Positions 9,027 through 17,604 of a DNA stretch of 64,000 nucleotides are shown here, piece after piece. The notes beneath the pieces are model-generated. The model saw nothing but the letters and a program-made list of their open reading frames with translations. It was not told the DNA's origin and made no database searches. Origin of the DNA: an uncultured Phocaeicola sp. (GTDB lineage Bacteria > Bacteroidota > Bacteroidia > Bacteroidales > Bacteroidaceae); NCBI GenBank assembly GCA_944320885.1, contig CALUJE010000016.1, positions 1 to 64,000 of the forward strand, in the 5' to 3' direction. Positions within the stretch are counted from its first letter, which is position 1, and each line of letters starts with the position of its first letter. A program made the position numbers and the translations under genes.

Positions 9027-10064
9027 ATGAGCTATCTGATAATACCAAAAGACTACAAGCCTTTACTCGACCTGAAGCAGACAGAACTGGGTATCAAGAA
9101 GGTAAAGGAATTTTTCCAGCAAAACCTGTCGTCTGAACTGCGTCTGCGAAGAGTGACTGCCCCCCTGTTCGTATTAAAAGGGACCGGACTGAACGATGAC
9201 CTGAACGGTGTGGAACGTGCCGTGACATTCCCGATAAAAGACCTGAATGATGCAAAGGCGGAAGTGGTTCACTCACTGGCTAAATGGAAAAGAGTTACTC
9301 TGGCCGACTACAGCATTGCCCCCGGATATGGAATATATACCGATATGAATGCCATACGCGCCGACGAATCACTGGGAAACCTGCACTCGCTCTATGTGGA
9401 CCAATGGGACTGGGAGCAGGTAATAACAGCCGAACAGCGCAATCTTGCCTTTCTAAAAAGTATCGTAAGGAGGATTTATGCGGCGATGCTGCGCACGGAA
9501 TATATGGTTTGCGAGAATTATCCGCAGATAGAACCGTTTCTGGCACCGGAAGTATTCTTCATCCATTCGGAAGAACTGCGACGCCTTTATCCCGACAAGA
9601 CTCCGAAAGAGCGTGAGATGCTGATTACCAAAGAGCACAAGGCGGTATTCATTATGGGTATCGGAGGAAACCTCGAAGACGGAAAGCCGCATGACCTCCG
9701 TGCTCCGGACTATGACGACTATTCATCGGCCAATAAAGACGGATATCACGGTCTGAACGGTGACTTGCTGGTATGGGATGATATTCTGGAATGCCCCATA
9801 GAACTGTCGTCAATGGGAATCCGTGTGGATAAAGAAGCGCTGCTGCGCCAGCTTGCCCTCTCGGGAAAAGAAGAACGCAAGGAACTGTATTTCCACAAAC
9901 GCCTGCTTGAAGGCTCACTTCCTCTCAGTATAGGAGGAGGTATCGGACAGTCACGCCTCTGCATGATTTACCTGCGCAAGGCGCATATCGGAGAGATACA
10001 GGCCAGCATATGGCCGGAAGAGATGAGACAGACCTGTGCAGCAAACAATATCCCCCTGATTTAA
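9027..10064 (+). CDS. asnA: Aspartate-ammonia ligase (asparagine synthetase A)
   Basis: 345 residues, the usual AsnA length. It makes asparagine from aspartate, ammonia and ATP in the cytoplasm, with a fold like class II aminoacyl-tRNA synthetases. Diagnostic segments are YLIIPKDYKPLL at the start, FVLKGTGLNDDLNGVERAV, LHSLYVDQWDWE and the class II motif-3-like GGGIGQSR at about 305-312. The gene is single, with a TAnnTTTG box 60 bp upstream and a strong terminator downstream, so it is probably monocistronic. Confidence 0.97.
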   Translation: MSYLIIPKDYKPLLDLKQTELGIKKVKEFFQQNLSSELRLRRVTAPLFVLKGTGLNDDLNGVERAVTFPIKDLNDAKAEVVHSLAKWKRVTLADYSIAPGYGIYTDMNAIRADESLGNLHSLYVDQWDWEQVITAEQRNLAFLKSIVRRIYAAMLRTEYMVCENYPQIEPFLAPEVFFIHSEELRRLYPDKTPKEREMLITKEHKAVFIMGIGGNLEDGKPHDLRAPDYDDYSSANKDGYHGLNGDLLVWDDILECPIELSSMGIRVDKEALLRQLALSGKEERKELYFHKRLLEGSLPLSIGGGIGQSRLCMIYLRKAHIGEIQASIWPEEMRQTCAANNIPLI

Positions 10065-10091
10065 GAGCCATACGTATTTTATATATTACTC

Positions 10092-10151
10092 CCCCATGCC
10101 TGCCCTTGCCGTACTGCTCCCGGACGGTAAAGGCCGCATGGGGATTTTTTT
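10092..10151 (+). terminator. Terminator of asnA
   Basis: CCCCATGC (10092-10099) pairs with GCATGGGG (10136-10143), with further pairing inside, followed by A and seven T. Confidence 0.85.
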
Positions 10152-10197
10152 GGCATCTATTGAAGAGAGTTATGAAGATTTATTCACGGAATATTTG

Positions 10198-10205
10198 TAT
10201 GTTTG
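10198..10205 (+). promoter_or_regulatory. Promoter -7 box for ung
   Basis: TATGTTTG fits TAnnTTTG and lies 34 bp before the ung start, implying a short leader of about 28 nt. No clear -33 TTTG is seen. Confidence 0.5.
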
Positions 10206-10239
10206 CTGTCAAGATGAACCTTATTAAATATACAACACA

Positions 10240-10902
10240 ATGAACGTACAGATAGAAGACAGCTGGAAAAGGCATCTGGCACCCGAATTCGAAAAGGAGT
10301 ATTTTATCAACTTGACCGATTTCGTCAGAAAGGAATACCAGCAAACTACCATATATCCTCCCGGAAAACTTATATTCAATGCCTTCAACCTTTGTCCCTT
10401 TGACAAGGTAAAGGTGGTAATCATCGGTCAGGACCCGTATCATGGACCGGGACAGGCTCACGGCCTCTGTTTCTCTGTAAACGATGGCATCGCTTTTCCG
10501 CCGTCACTGGTAAACATATTCAAGGAAATACAGGCGGATCTGGGTACACCGATACCGTCGAGCGGAGACCTTACCCGCTGGGCTGAACAGGGAGTGCTGC
10601 TACTGAACGCTACCCTGACGGTACGTGCCCACATGGCAGGCTCACACCAGCGCAAAGGATGGGAAGAGTTTACCGATGCCGCCATACGCGTACTGGCAGA
10701 AGAGCGGGAACACCTGGTATTTATCCTGTGGGGAGCATATGCACAGAAAAAGGGTGCGTTTATCGACCGTAACAAACATCTGGTACTGACCTCGGCTCAT
10801 CCGTCTCCCCTGTCGGCCTACAACGGTTTCTTCGGCAATCATCATTTCAGCCTGACAAACGATTATCTGAAGGCTCACGGAGAAACACCGATTGAATGGT
10901 AA
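10240..10902 (+). CDS. ung: Uracil-DNA glycosylase
   Basis: 220 residues, family 1 UDG. It removes uracil from DNA as the first step of base excision repair. The water-activating motif GQDPYH is at 63-68 (Asp65), the uracil-binding LLLNATLTV at 120-128, and the DNA-intercalation motif HPSPLSA at 187-193 (His187). The gene is flanked by its own -7 box and by a hairpin shared with the convergent lptD-like gene. Confidence 0.98.
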   Translation: MNVQIEDSWKRHLAPEFEKEYFINLTDFVRKEYQQTTIYPPGKLIFNAFNLCPFDKVKVVIIGQDPYHGPGQAHGLCFSVNDGIAFPPSLVNIFKEIQADLGTPIPSSGDLTRWAEQGVLLLNATLTVRAHMAGSHQRKGWEEFTDAAIRVLAEEREHLVFILWGAYAQKKGAFIDRNKHLVLTSAHPSPLSAYNGFFGNHHFSLTNDYLKAHGETPIEW

Positions 10903-10931
10903 CACCCTGTCATGCAAACTACATAAAAATA

Positions 10932-10974
10932 AATGCGGCCCGTATCTTCAACAGGAACAGATACGGGCCGCATT
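10932..10974. terminator. Bidirectional terminator between ung and the lptD-like gene
   Basis: A perfect 16-bp stem (10932-10947 with 10959-10974, core GCGGCCCGTATC) with an 11-nt loop lies between two convergent genes. U tracts are poor on both sides. Confidence 0.75.
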
Positions 10975-10995
10975 CATATTCTGAAGCTGCTATTA

Positions 10996-13761
10996 TCAAT
11001 ACCACTCTACGTTGCTGCTATAACTGCTTCGCTTATCCCACTTCAGCGCGTCTTTCAGCATGCTTGCATTGGCACTGATTGAGAAGTTATATGACTGGTA
11101 AGCACCAAACACAAGTCCGCAACTCATACTGAAGCAGTGAAGGTCACGGGTAATGTTCACGCTGGTCATTGATATTTTCTTGGCCTCAAAGTCATATCCG
11201 CTGGAGAAGTTTACATTCCATCCCTCAGACAGCTTGACGTTACCGCTGAAGTTCATGTTTTGCGTAAACTTGTACGGATAACGCATGGTCTTGATATTGA
11301 TTTTTGCCGAACGGTCTTCGCTCATGGTGATACCGTATGAAACGGTAAGTGACCACGGCATGTTGAATTTCAGATAACCGTCTTCATCCACTTCGGCGCT
11401 GACTTTCTTCTTTTCCTGTCGGGGCTGGTTCTCGTCCAGGTTCTCCTCATCCGCATATTCATCATCTTCGGTTTCTGTATTCGCCGTATCCTTATCATCT
11501 TTTGAGAACCATTTCTTCCACGTATTGTTATCGAAGGTATAAGAGAAGTTCTGACTCATTCCCGAGAAACGTCCGAAACGTCCGTATGACCATTCGGTAC
11601 GGTTACCTTCAACTACCTGACCACGGTCATTGAACTCATATGCATAGGTGGCAAAGCGTGCCGAAAGGTTGAAGGTCTTGCTCTTTGACAACTTAAGTCG
11701 CAGTGTCATATCCATATCACTCCATGGCTTTTCTTTCGCCGCCAGGTTATATGACATTCCAATCCGGAACTCATCAATCAGACTCAGCTTCTTCACACCG
11801 GTAGAGTCTTTGTCGGACTTGACCTTCATTTCAAGATTGTTCGACAAGGAGAATGTTAAGCTTCCGGTCTTACCCGCACTTGGCGCTCCGTAAAGAGAAC
11901 CTTCATACAAGGAATATTGCTTGGTATATACTTCGCCGTTTTCATCGGTATATACATAGGTATCATAATAACCGTAACGCGAACTGCTGAAGTCCGGTGA
12001 CATGCTATAGCTCACACTCGGTGTGATGACATGGCGAATCATCTCTATCTTATCACCGAATATCTGCGGAAGCGGCTTATAGAATCCGTACAGCTTGGTA
12101 TTGGCCGAGATACTGAAGTTATAATCATATACACGGTTGAACCCGTAAATGGTATCGCGCACCACCTGTTGTGTCTGCGCATCCCACGACTGCTTCACCT
12201 TGTTTGTATACCAGCGTTCGGTATAGTTGAACGAAGGCGTTACATTGATATAATTGAACAGGGAGAAGGTAGCCTGAATAGGAATATAATGCTTCATACC
12301 GTTACGCCAGTCCTTGGCCAGATTAGACTTCATGATATAATCTTCCTTTGCGGTAATACTGTTACTGAGCTGACCGGTATACTGCAATGAAATTTTCTCA
12401 TACCAGCGTTCCTTACCCGCCATCTTCTTACGTTTGAACGGATAGATACGGTTAAGGTTGATATTCAGGTCGGGCACGGTAAGTGAAACGATTGAATCCT
12501 GGGTGTTCTGAGACACGTTGAACGTGCTTGAAAGCGTAAGTCCTATATCAGGGAACGTACGCGAGTAACTGATACTTGACGCCTTGGTACTTTGTGAATA
12601 CAGATTCGGGTCGTACAAACTGTTCAGGTTGTTCTTGTCATAGCTTGTAGAAGAATAGTTCACACTGGCCGAGAAGTTTGTATTGGGATTTGCCTTCGCA
12701 TCCTGACGGTGTGTCCATTGCAGACGGAAGCTCTGTGTCTCCGTATAGTCGGGCATTCCCTTATCTCCGGTTTTGATATCCTGATAGTTAAAGCTGAAGT
12801 TACCCGAATACTTATAACGCTTGTTATAGGTAGAAGCTGCATTCAGCTCCCACGAGCCTTTGGTATAGATACCTCCGGTAAGTCGCAAGTCAATGTTGTC
12901 ATTAATGGCAAAATAGTATCCTCCGTCACGCAGATAGAAACCACGTGTAGACTCGTCACCGTAACTCGGCATCAGGAATCCAGACGAATAGCTGCTGCTG
13001 AAAGGAAAGAATCCGAACGGAATGGCTATGGGAAGCGGAACGTCGGCGATAACCAGCCAGGCCGGACCGAAAACGACATTTTTCTTGGGACGAACCTTTG
13101 CACGGCTCAATGCCAGATAGAAGTGCGGATGCTCGTGGTCGTCGCACGTAGTATAGCGTCCGTGCTCCATGTAATACTCTTCGTTACTGCCTTTCTTGGC
13201 ATTCTGACTGGTGATAAATCCTTCACCCTGCTCTGTAGTAATGTTGCTGATGAAACCTTTCTTCGACTTGAAGTTGTAGCTCATCTTTTCCGATTCGTAC
13301 GGAGTTTCACCGTCTTTAAATACCGGCTTTCCGCTCAATACTCCTGCCGTATCGGCCACACCGTTGGCATGAACGATGCTGCTGTCGAGATTCATGGCGA
13401 TAACGGCTGCCGTAAGCTCTATGTTCTGATAATTGACTTTCGCATTACCATACATACGGGCAAATCCGTCAAAAGAAGTCATCACGATAGAATCGGAAGA
13501 AGAAAAAGTTACAGGGGCATCCAATGCGTCTTTTTTCTCCTGAGCCGTATCGGCCTGCAAGGTATCGGCCATCAGAGAATCACGGAACAGAGAGTCGCGA
13601 AACAAAGAATCGACTGGTCTCAAAGAGTCGGCAGTCAGTGTATCGGCTGCTTTTTTTTGCCTTGCCTTGCGGCGCTGGGCATCCATTCCCTGCGGAATTA
13701 TGACCAATGCCAGCAAAAATATAAATGGTATGTATAGACAGTTTCTTAACGATTTCATCAA
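10996..13761 (-). CDS. LptD-like LPS-assembly outer-membrane protein
   Basis: 921 residues. A signal peptide (about 1-29) is followed by a low-complexity stretch rich in DSL repeats (about 43-70), then an OstA/LptA-like beta-jellyroll (about 75-210) with FARMYGNAKVNYQNIELTA. The rest is a beta-barrel of alternating polar and aromatic residues ending in SNVEWY, an aromatic C-terminus as in outer-membrane barrels. By family it would insert lipopolysaccharide into the outer leaflet. It is long for its family, with an acidic insert near 760-790 (EDDEYADEENLDENQ). ATG codons at 13761 and 13758 are both possible starts. The HD gene upstream is on the same strand 84 bp away, with a -7 box between. 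Confidence 0.85.
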   Translation of the reverse strand: MMKSLRNCLYIPFIFLLALVIIPQGMDAQRRKARQKKAADTLTADSLRPVDSLFRDSLFRDSLMADTLQADTAQEKKDALDAPVTFSSSDSIVMTSFDGFARMYGNAKVNYQNIELTAAVIAMNLDSSIVHANGVADTAGVLSGKPVFKDGETPYESEKMSYNFKSKKGFISNITTEQGEGFITSQNAKKGSNEEYYMEHGRYTTCDDHEHPHFYLALSRAKVRPKKNVVFGPAWLVIADVPLPIAIPFGFFPFSSSYSSGFLMPSYGDESTRGFYLRDGGYYFAINDNIDLRLTGGIYTKGSWELNAASTYNKRYKYSGNFSFNYQDIKTGDKGMPDYTETQSFRLQWTHRQDAKANPNTNFSASVNYSSTSYDKNNLNSLYDPNLYSQSTKASSISYSRTFPDIGLTLSSTFNVSQNTQDSIVSLTVPDLNINLNRIYPFKRKKMAGKERWYEKISLQYTGQLSNSITAKEDYIMKSNLAKDWRNGMKHYIPIQATFSLFNYINVTPSFNYTERWYTNKVKQSWDAQTQQVVRDTIYGFNRVYDYNFSISANTKLYGFYKPLPQIFGDKIEMIRHVITPSVSYSMSPDFSSSRYGYYDTYVYTDENGEVYTKQYSLYEGSLYGAPSAGKTGSLTFSLSNNLEMKVKSDKDSTGVKKLSLIDEFRIGMSYNLAAKEKPWSDMDMTLRLKLSKSKTFNLSARFATYAYEFNDRGQVVEGNRTEWSYGRFGRFSGMSQNFSYTFDNNTWKKWFSKDDKDTANTETEDDEYADEENLDENQPRQEKKKVSAEVDEDGYLKFNMPWSLTVSYGITMSEDRSAKINIKTMRYPYKFTQNMNFSGNVKLSEGWNVNFSSGYDFEAKKISMTSVNITRDLHCFSMSCGLVFGAYQSYNFSISANASMLKDALKWDKRSSYSSNVEWY

Positions 13762-13792
13762 ACACTATTTACAGTTAGTCGGCAAAATTACA

Positions 13793-13800
13793 TAATATCT
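13793..13800 (-). promoter_or_regulatory. Promoter -7 box for the lptD-like gene
   Basis: On the minus strand TAATTTTG fits TAnnTTTG, about 32 bp before the start codon. It suggests the gene can be transcribed apart from the HD gene. Confidence 0.45.
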
Positions 13801-13845
13801 GTAATTACAGGAAAGTTATCTTCTAATTTTATTGATTTTTAGGTG

Positions 13846-14382
13846 TTAAAGAAACATCTCGCACCATTTTTTGAATCGTTCTACCCCTTCTTCACCGTAA
13901 CGTTCTATGCTGGCCAAAGCCTTCTCTACCGTTTTTTCCTTGTCAAGTTTGGTCTTGGAATAAAATTTGTCGGCAAAACAGATTACCTGCTCTTCCATAC
14001 TTACCGGCACCAGTTCACGATGAGGTATCGGAAGATTCTGTTCCTGAATCTGCTTCAGCGAAATGCCTGCGCCGGTATGACGCTCGCAGACCAAAGCATG
14101 TCGGGGATAGCCTTCTTCACGGAGCAGTGCAGCCCCCAACGTTCCGTGACAGATATAAGGCTTGTCACCAAAACAGAAGATACCGGGAGCATCGGTCATG
14201 AAGATTCCTATATCGTGCAGCAATGATGCTTCTTCCAGAAAAGCACAGTCTAACGACAGCTCCGGATGACGGCGGGCTATCTGCAGCGCCTTATCGGCAA
14301 CCGAACGGCTATGTACCAACAAGATATGTTTCAATTCATTCTCTTCGGGATAGTATTTATCAATTATCGCCAATGCGTCCAT
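13846..14382 (-). CDS. HD-domain (HDIG-type) phosphohydrolase family protein
   Basis: 178 residues. His24 (LLVHSRSV), His56-Asp57 (LLHDIGIF) and a later Asp (CFADKFYSKTK) form the metal-binding HD pattern, with a characteristic CHGTLGAALLREEG segment. Proteins of this size usually hydrolyse nucleotides or phosphate esters, but the substrate cannot be told from sequence. It is cytosolic, without signal peptide or extra domain. Divergent from the GT51 gene and upstream of the lptD-like gene. Confidence 0.85.
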   Translation of the reverse strand: MDALAIIDKYYPEENELKHILLVHSRSVADKALQIARRHPELSLDCAFLEEASLLHDIGIFMTDAPGIFCFGDKPYICHGTLGAALLREEGYPRHALVCERHTGAGISLKQIQEQNLPIPHRELVPVSMEEQVICFADKFYSKTKLDKEKTVEKALASIERYGEEGVERFKKWCEMFL

Positions 14383-14423
14383 AATATTCTTCTTTTTCTT
14401 ATTTATAAAAACAATAAATCAAC

Positions 14424-14431
14424 TACTTTTG
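14424..14431 (+). promoter_or_regulatory. Promoter -7 box for the GT51 gene
   Basis: TACTTTTG fits TAnnTTTG, about 87 bp before the start codon. The -33 box is weak. Confidence 0.4.
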
Positions 14432-14517
14432 CCTGCAAAATAACTAAAAAATATCCATAGCAGGTCTCTATTTCATGGGTTATAAACATGAGAGAGGACT
14501 TTTTATAAGAAATTGTC

Positions 14518-16476
14518 ATGAACAGGTTACTTGCCAAAAGAATGGCTGCCGGAATTATTCTGCTGATTCTGGCTGCAATGTTCACCCTTTATGCATGCCG
14601 GCAATACGTGCTGCACAGAATTGCCGACCGGCGCATTGCCGAAATGGAACAGCGCTTCCAGCTGAAAGTGGGTTACGAATCGCTGAAACTGGAAGGATGC
14701 AACGTGGTTTGTCTCAGAGGACTGTCGGTAATTCCGGAAAACAGAGATACCATCGTCACCCTCAAGCACCTTGACATACGCCTTGACCTCTGGAAGATGC
14801 TGACAGGAAACATACAGATAAAAGAGGTCAACATGGACTATCTGCACATCAACCTGCAGAAAGACAGCACGGTGGCCAACTATGACTTTCTGTTCAGAAG
14901 TTCGGGAAAAGCAAGCGAGACCAGTGCCGAAGCCAGTGAAGCGAACTATGCCCAAAGAGCACACAGGATACTCAACTGGATATACGAGCGCATCCCCGAC
15001 AACGGTTCGATAACCAAGTTACTGCTCACCGAAAGACATGACAGCCATACGGTTCAATTCCGGCTTCCCGAACTGAACATTAAAGACAACCGTTTCGAAA
15101 CTTTGCTGCATGTTACGGAAGATTCTCTGAACAGGCAGTCATGGAACATAACCGGACTTCTTTCGCCATCAGAACGGAATCTGCACGTGAAAATACATTC
15201 CACACAAGACTGTCCGGTAAAACTGCCATATCTGCAAAGACGTTTCAACACGGACATCCGTTTTGACACACTGACATGCAGCCTGACCGAGATTCCGGAC
15301 GGCAGGAATCAAACGTCTGTAAAGGGACTGGCTGAACTGTCTGGCCTGAACCTGTTCCAACCGGCCATCTCGCCCGATACCATACAGCTTGACAAGGGCG
15401 CACTGGAGTACCGGCTGAACATATCGGCCAACGCTGTGGAACTGGACAGCACCAGTTGCATAAAATTCAACCAGCTCACATTCCATCCGTACATCAGGCT
15501 TGAAAATACACATTCAAAGAGTGACAAGCCTCTGGGCAACTGGCATTTCACAGCCCAAATCAACGAGCCGTGGTTCCCGGCACAGCAATTGTTCGGCTCA
15601 CTGCCTCAGGGATTGTTCGACTCCCTATACGGGCTGAAAACTGAAGGGGAACTTTCTTATCACGGTCTGCTGGATGTGGACTTCAATTTGCTGGACAGCC
15701 TGAAACTGGAATCGGAACTGAAAAAAAGAAATTTCCGGATTGTACACATGGGACAGGCCACCCTGTGCAAGATGAACGATGAGTTTGAATATACGGCTTA
15801 TGAAGACGGAGTTCCCGTACGAAACTTCCCGGTAGGACCTTCATGGGAACATTTCACGCCGCTCGACAGCATCTCTCCCCTGCTGCAGATGGCTGTAATG
15901 CAAAGTGAAGACGGAGCGTTCTTCTATCACAACGGTTTTCTGATAGACGCCATGCGCGAAGCCATTATCAAAGACCTTGAAGTAAGAAAGTTCGCACGCG
16001 GAGGAAGTACCATCAGTATGCAGCTGGTAAAGAATGTATTTCTGAACCGCAAGAAAAACATTGCAAGGAAAATAGAAGAAGCACTCATTGTATGGCTGAT
16101 AGAGAACCAGCGTCTGAGCACCAAAGAACGCATGTTTGAAGTATATATGAATATTATAGAATGGGGTCCGCTGGTTTATGGTGCACGCGAGGCTTCGGAA
16201 TTCTATTTCAACAAACGCCCGTCGCAACTGACTGCCGAAGAGGCTATCTACATGGCTTCAATCATTCCCAAGCCCAAACGTTTCAAATCATCGTTTGATG
16301 AGAACGGGCAGCTGCGCGAAAGCCTCGAAGGATACTATCGTCTCATAGCACATAAACTGGCCCAGAAAGGCCTCATCAGCGAGAGTAAGGCAGAAAGCAT
16401 CCGCCCTGTCATTCATGTCACTGGCCCTGCCAAAGCCTATCTTTCAACTGACACGCTGAATATATCGAACCGGTAA
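14518..16476 (+). CDS. AsmA-like domain fused to a monofunctional GT51 peptidoglycan glycosyltransferase
   Basis: 652 residues. One N-terminal membrane helix (about 11-30) is followed by some 400 residues that look like an AsmA/DUF748-type lipid-transfer domain (HLDIRLDLWKMLTGNIQIKEVNM). The GT51 domain fills about 440-630: SEDGAFFYHNGF with catalytic Glu464, GGSTISMQLVKN, RKIEEALIVWLIE and EVYMNIIEWG. GT51 enzymes polymerise lipid II glycan strands in the periplasm. There is no transpeptidase domain, so it cannot crosslink. Proteins of this architecture occur in Bacteroidetes and are usually annotated only for the transglycosylase. Confidence 0.88.
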   Translation: MNRLLAKRMAAGIILLILAAMFTLYACRQYVLHRIADRRIAEMEQRFQLKVGYESLKLEGCNVVCLRGLSVIPENRDTIVTLKHLDIRLDLWKMLTGNIQIKEVNMDYLHINLQKDSTVANYDFLFRSSGKASETSAEASEANYAQRAHRILNWIYERIPDNGSITKLLLTERHDSHTVQFRLPELNIKDNRFETLLHVTEDSLNRQSWNITGLLSPSERNLHVKIHSTQDCPVKLPYLQRRFNTDIRFDTLTCSLTEIPDGRNQTSVKGLAELSGLNLFQPAISPDTIQLDKGALEYRLNISANAVELDSTSCIKFNQLTFHPYIRLENTHSKSDKPLGNWHFTAQINEPWFPAQQLFGSLPQGLFDSLYGLKTEGELSYHGLLDVDFNLLDSLKLESELKKRNFRIVHMGQATLCKMNDEFEYTAYEDGVPVRNFPVGPSWEHFTPLDSISPLLQMAVMQSEDGAFFYHNGFLIDAMREAIIKDLEVRKFARGGSTISMQLVKNVFLNRKKNIARKIEEALIVWLIENQRLSTKERMFEVYMNIIEWGPLVYGAREASEFYFNKRPSQLTAEEAIYMASIIPKPKRFKSSFDENGQLRESLEGYYRLIAHKLAQKGLISESKAESIRPVIHVTGPAKAYLSTDTLNISNR

Positions 16477-16496
16477 CAGCCCTTAACGATAACAAT

Positions 16497-16530
16497 AAAG
16501 GCCGAACCTGCAAGCGCAAGTCCGGCCTTT
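16497..16530. terminator. Bidirectional terminator between the GT51 and zinc-peptidase genes
   Basis: AAAGGCCG (16497-16504) pairs with CGGCCTTT (16523-16530), giving T-rich flanks on both strands, between convergent genes. Confidence 0.8.
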
Positions 16531-16561
16531 TATTATGGATTTGTTATTTACTCAAAGAGTA

Positions 16562-17245
16562 TTACTCACGACGGCTCATGTAAATCATGATATAATATAC
16601 CAGGGTAGCCAGTGATGACAAAGCGGCAACCACATAAGTATATGCAGCCGATTTTAAAGCTTCAGTAGCCTTATCGTGTGTATTTACATTGGTTACACCG
16701 GCTGTATTCAACCATACCAACGCTCTGCGGCTGGCATCAATCTCTACAGGAAGCGTGATGAAACTGAACAGTGTAGTCACGGCAAAAAGCAATATTCCCA
16801 AAAAGAGCAGTCCGGAAAAAGTATTCATCAACAACATACCGGCCAACAATACCCACGATACAATGCTCGAAGAGAACTGCACGATAGGAACCAATGCAGA
16901 ACGCATGCGAAGCGGAGCATAGGCACGGGCATGCTGCACTGCGTGTCCGCACTCGTGAGCAGCGACGGCAGCCGCAGCAATGCTGCACTCACCATACACA
17001 CCTTCACTCAAATTTACCGTTTTGTTCATCGGATTATAGTGGTCGGTAAGCATTCCCGGTGTGCTTATCACCTGTACATCGTATATACCGTTGTCATGAA
17101 GCATCTTTATGGCTACATCACGCCCCGTCATGCCATTCGGCAACGGAATCTTTGAAAAACGTTCGAACTTGCTTTTTAAGTTAGCTTGTACCAGATAGCT
17201 TATCAGAGCTACCGCAATAAAAAGGATCCAATATCCACCAGTCAT
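16562..17245 (-). CDS. Membrane zinc metallopeptidase, YugP/Zn_peptidase_2 family
   Basis: 227 residues. HECGH at 97-101 is the HExxH zinc motif. Membrane helices lie near 4-20, 120-140, 145-165 and 205-222. The surrounding GVYGECSIAAAAVAAHECGHAVQ and the PLRMRSALVP stretch are typical of the YugP family. Substrate unknown; a role in membrane-protein turnover is only a guess. Its own -7 box lies about 57 bp upstream. Confidence 0.88.
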   Translation of the reverse strand: MTGGYWILFIAVALISYLVQANLKSKFERFSKIPLPNGMTGRDVAIKMLHDNGIYDVQVISTPGMLTDHYNPMNKTVNLSEGVYGECSIAAAAVAAHECGHAVQHARAYAPLRMRSALVPIVQFSSSIVSWVLLAGMLLMNTFSGLLFLGILLFAVTTLFSFITLPVEIDASRRALVWLNTAGVTNVNTHDKATEALKSAAYTYVVAALSSLATLVYYIMIYMSRRE

Positions 17246-17301
17246 AATATCAATTCTATGTTTTTAATTAGTTTCTGTTTAATATTTTACAAACAATATG
17301 C

Positions 17302-17309
17302 CAAATATA
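17302..17309 (-). promoter_or_regulatory. Promoter -7 box for the zinc peptidase gene
   Basis: TATATTTG on the minus strand, about 57 bp before the start codon; no clear TTTG at -33. Confidence 0.45.
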
Positions 17310-17413
17310 GCAATAGATGCAGTTACTCTGAACATAACGAGCCTTTTTTTTATTTGTTTTAGTAAAATAATGTTATATCCGATGTAAACATCTTTACCAG
17401 ACAGGAAGTATTT

Positions 17414-17506
17414 AAAAAAGATGGATATAAATCTGAAAATGATAACGATGTTTTCTGTCAGGCATAACTTATAAAAATAAAAAAGATGGATATGAATTTA
17501 AAAATG
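17414..17506 (+). repeat. Imperfect 28-bp direct repeat
   Basis: 17414-17441 and 17479-17506 both start AAAAAAGATGGATAT and differ at 3 of 28 bases, with 65 bp between starts. It lies just beyond the purA terminator. No function recognised. Confidence 0.6.
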
Positions 17507-17511
17507 CCCAG

Positions 17512-17571
17512 TTATAAAAAATAAAAAGACAACGGACGATTTTTATCCTGACGGGATAAAACCATCCATTG
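17512..17571 (-). terminator. Terminator of purA
   Basis: On the minus strand CAATGGATGG...TTTTATCC pairs, with G-U pairs, with GGATAAAAATCGTCCGTTG (17571-17530). The hairpin is followed by T-rich sequence. Confidence 0.75.
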
Positions 17572-17604
17572 CCTTTAATGTATATCAAAAACGACAGTTA
17601 TCGG

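Larger units (their letters stand above)
17246..17604 (-). other. 359-bp gap between the zinc peptidase and purA
   Basis: Holds the peptidase promoter (17302-17309), a 28-bp imperfect direct repeat and the purA terminator. No coding frame or tRNA seen. Confidence 0.6.

Noticed and set aside
12709..13737. 342-codon open frame on the plus strand
   Set aside because: Fully antisense to the lptD-like gene, no family features, no promoter or plausible start context; a by-product of that gene's codon use.
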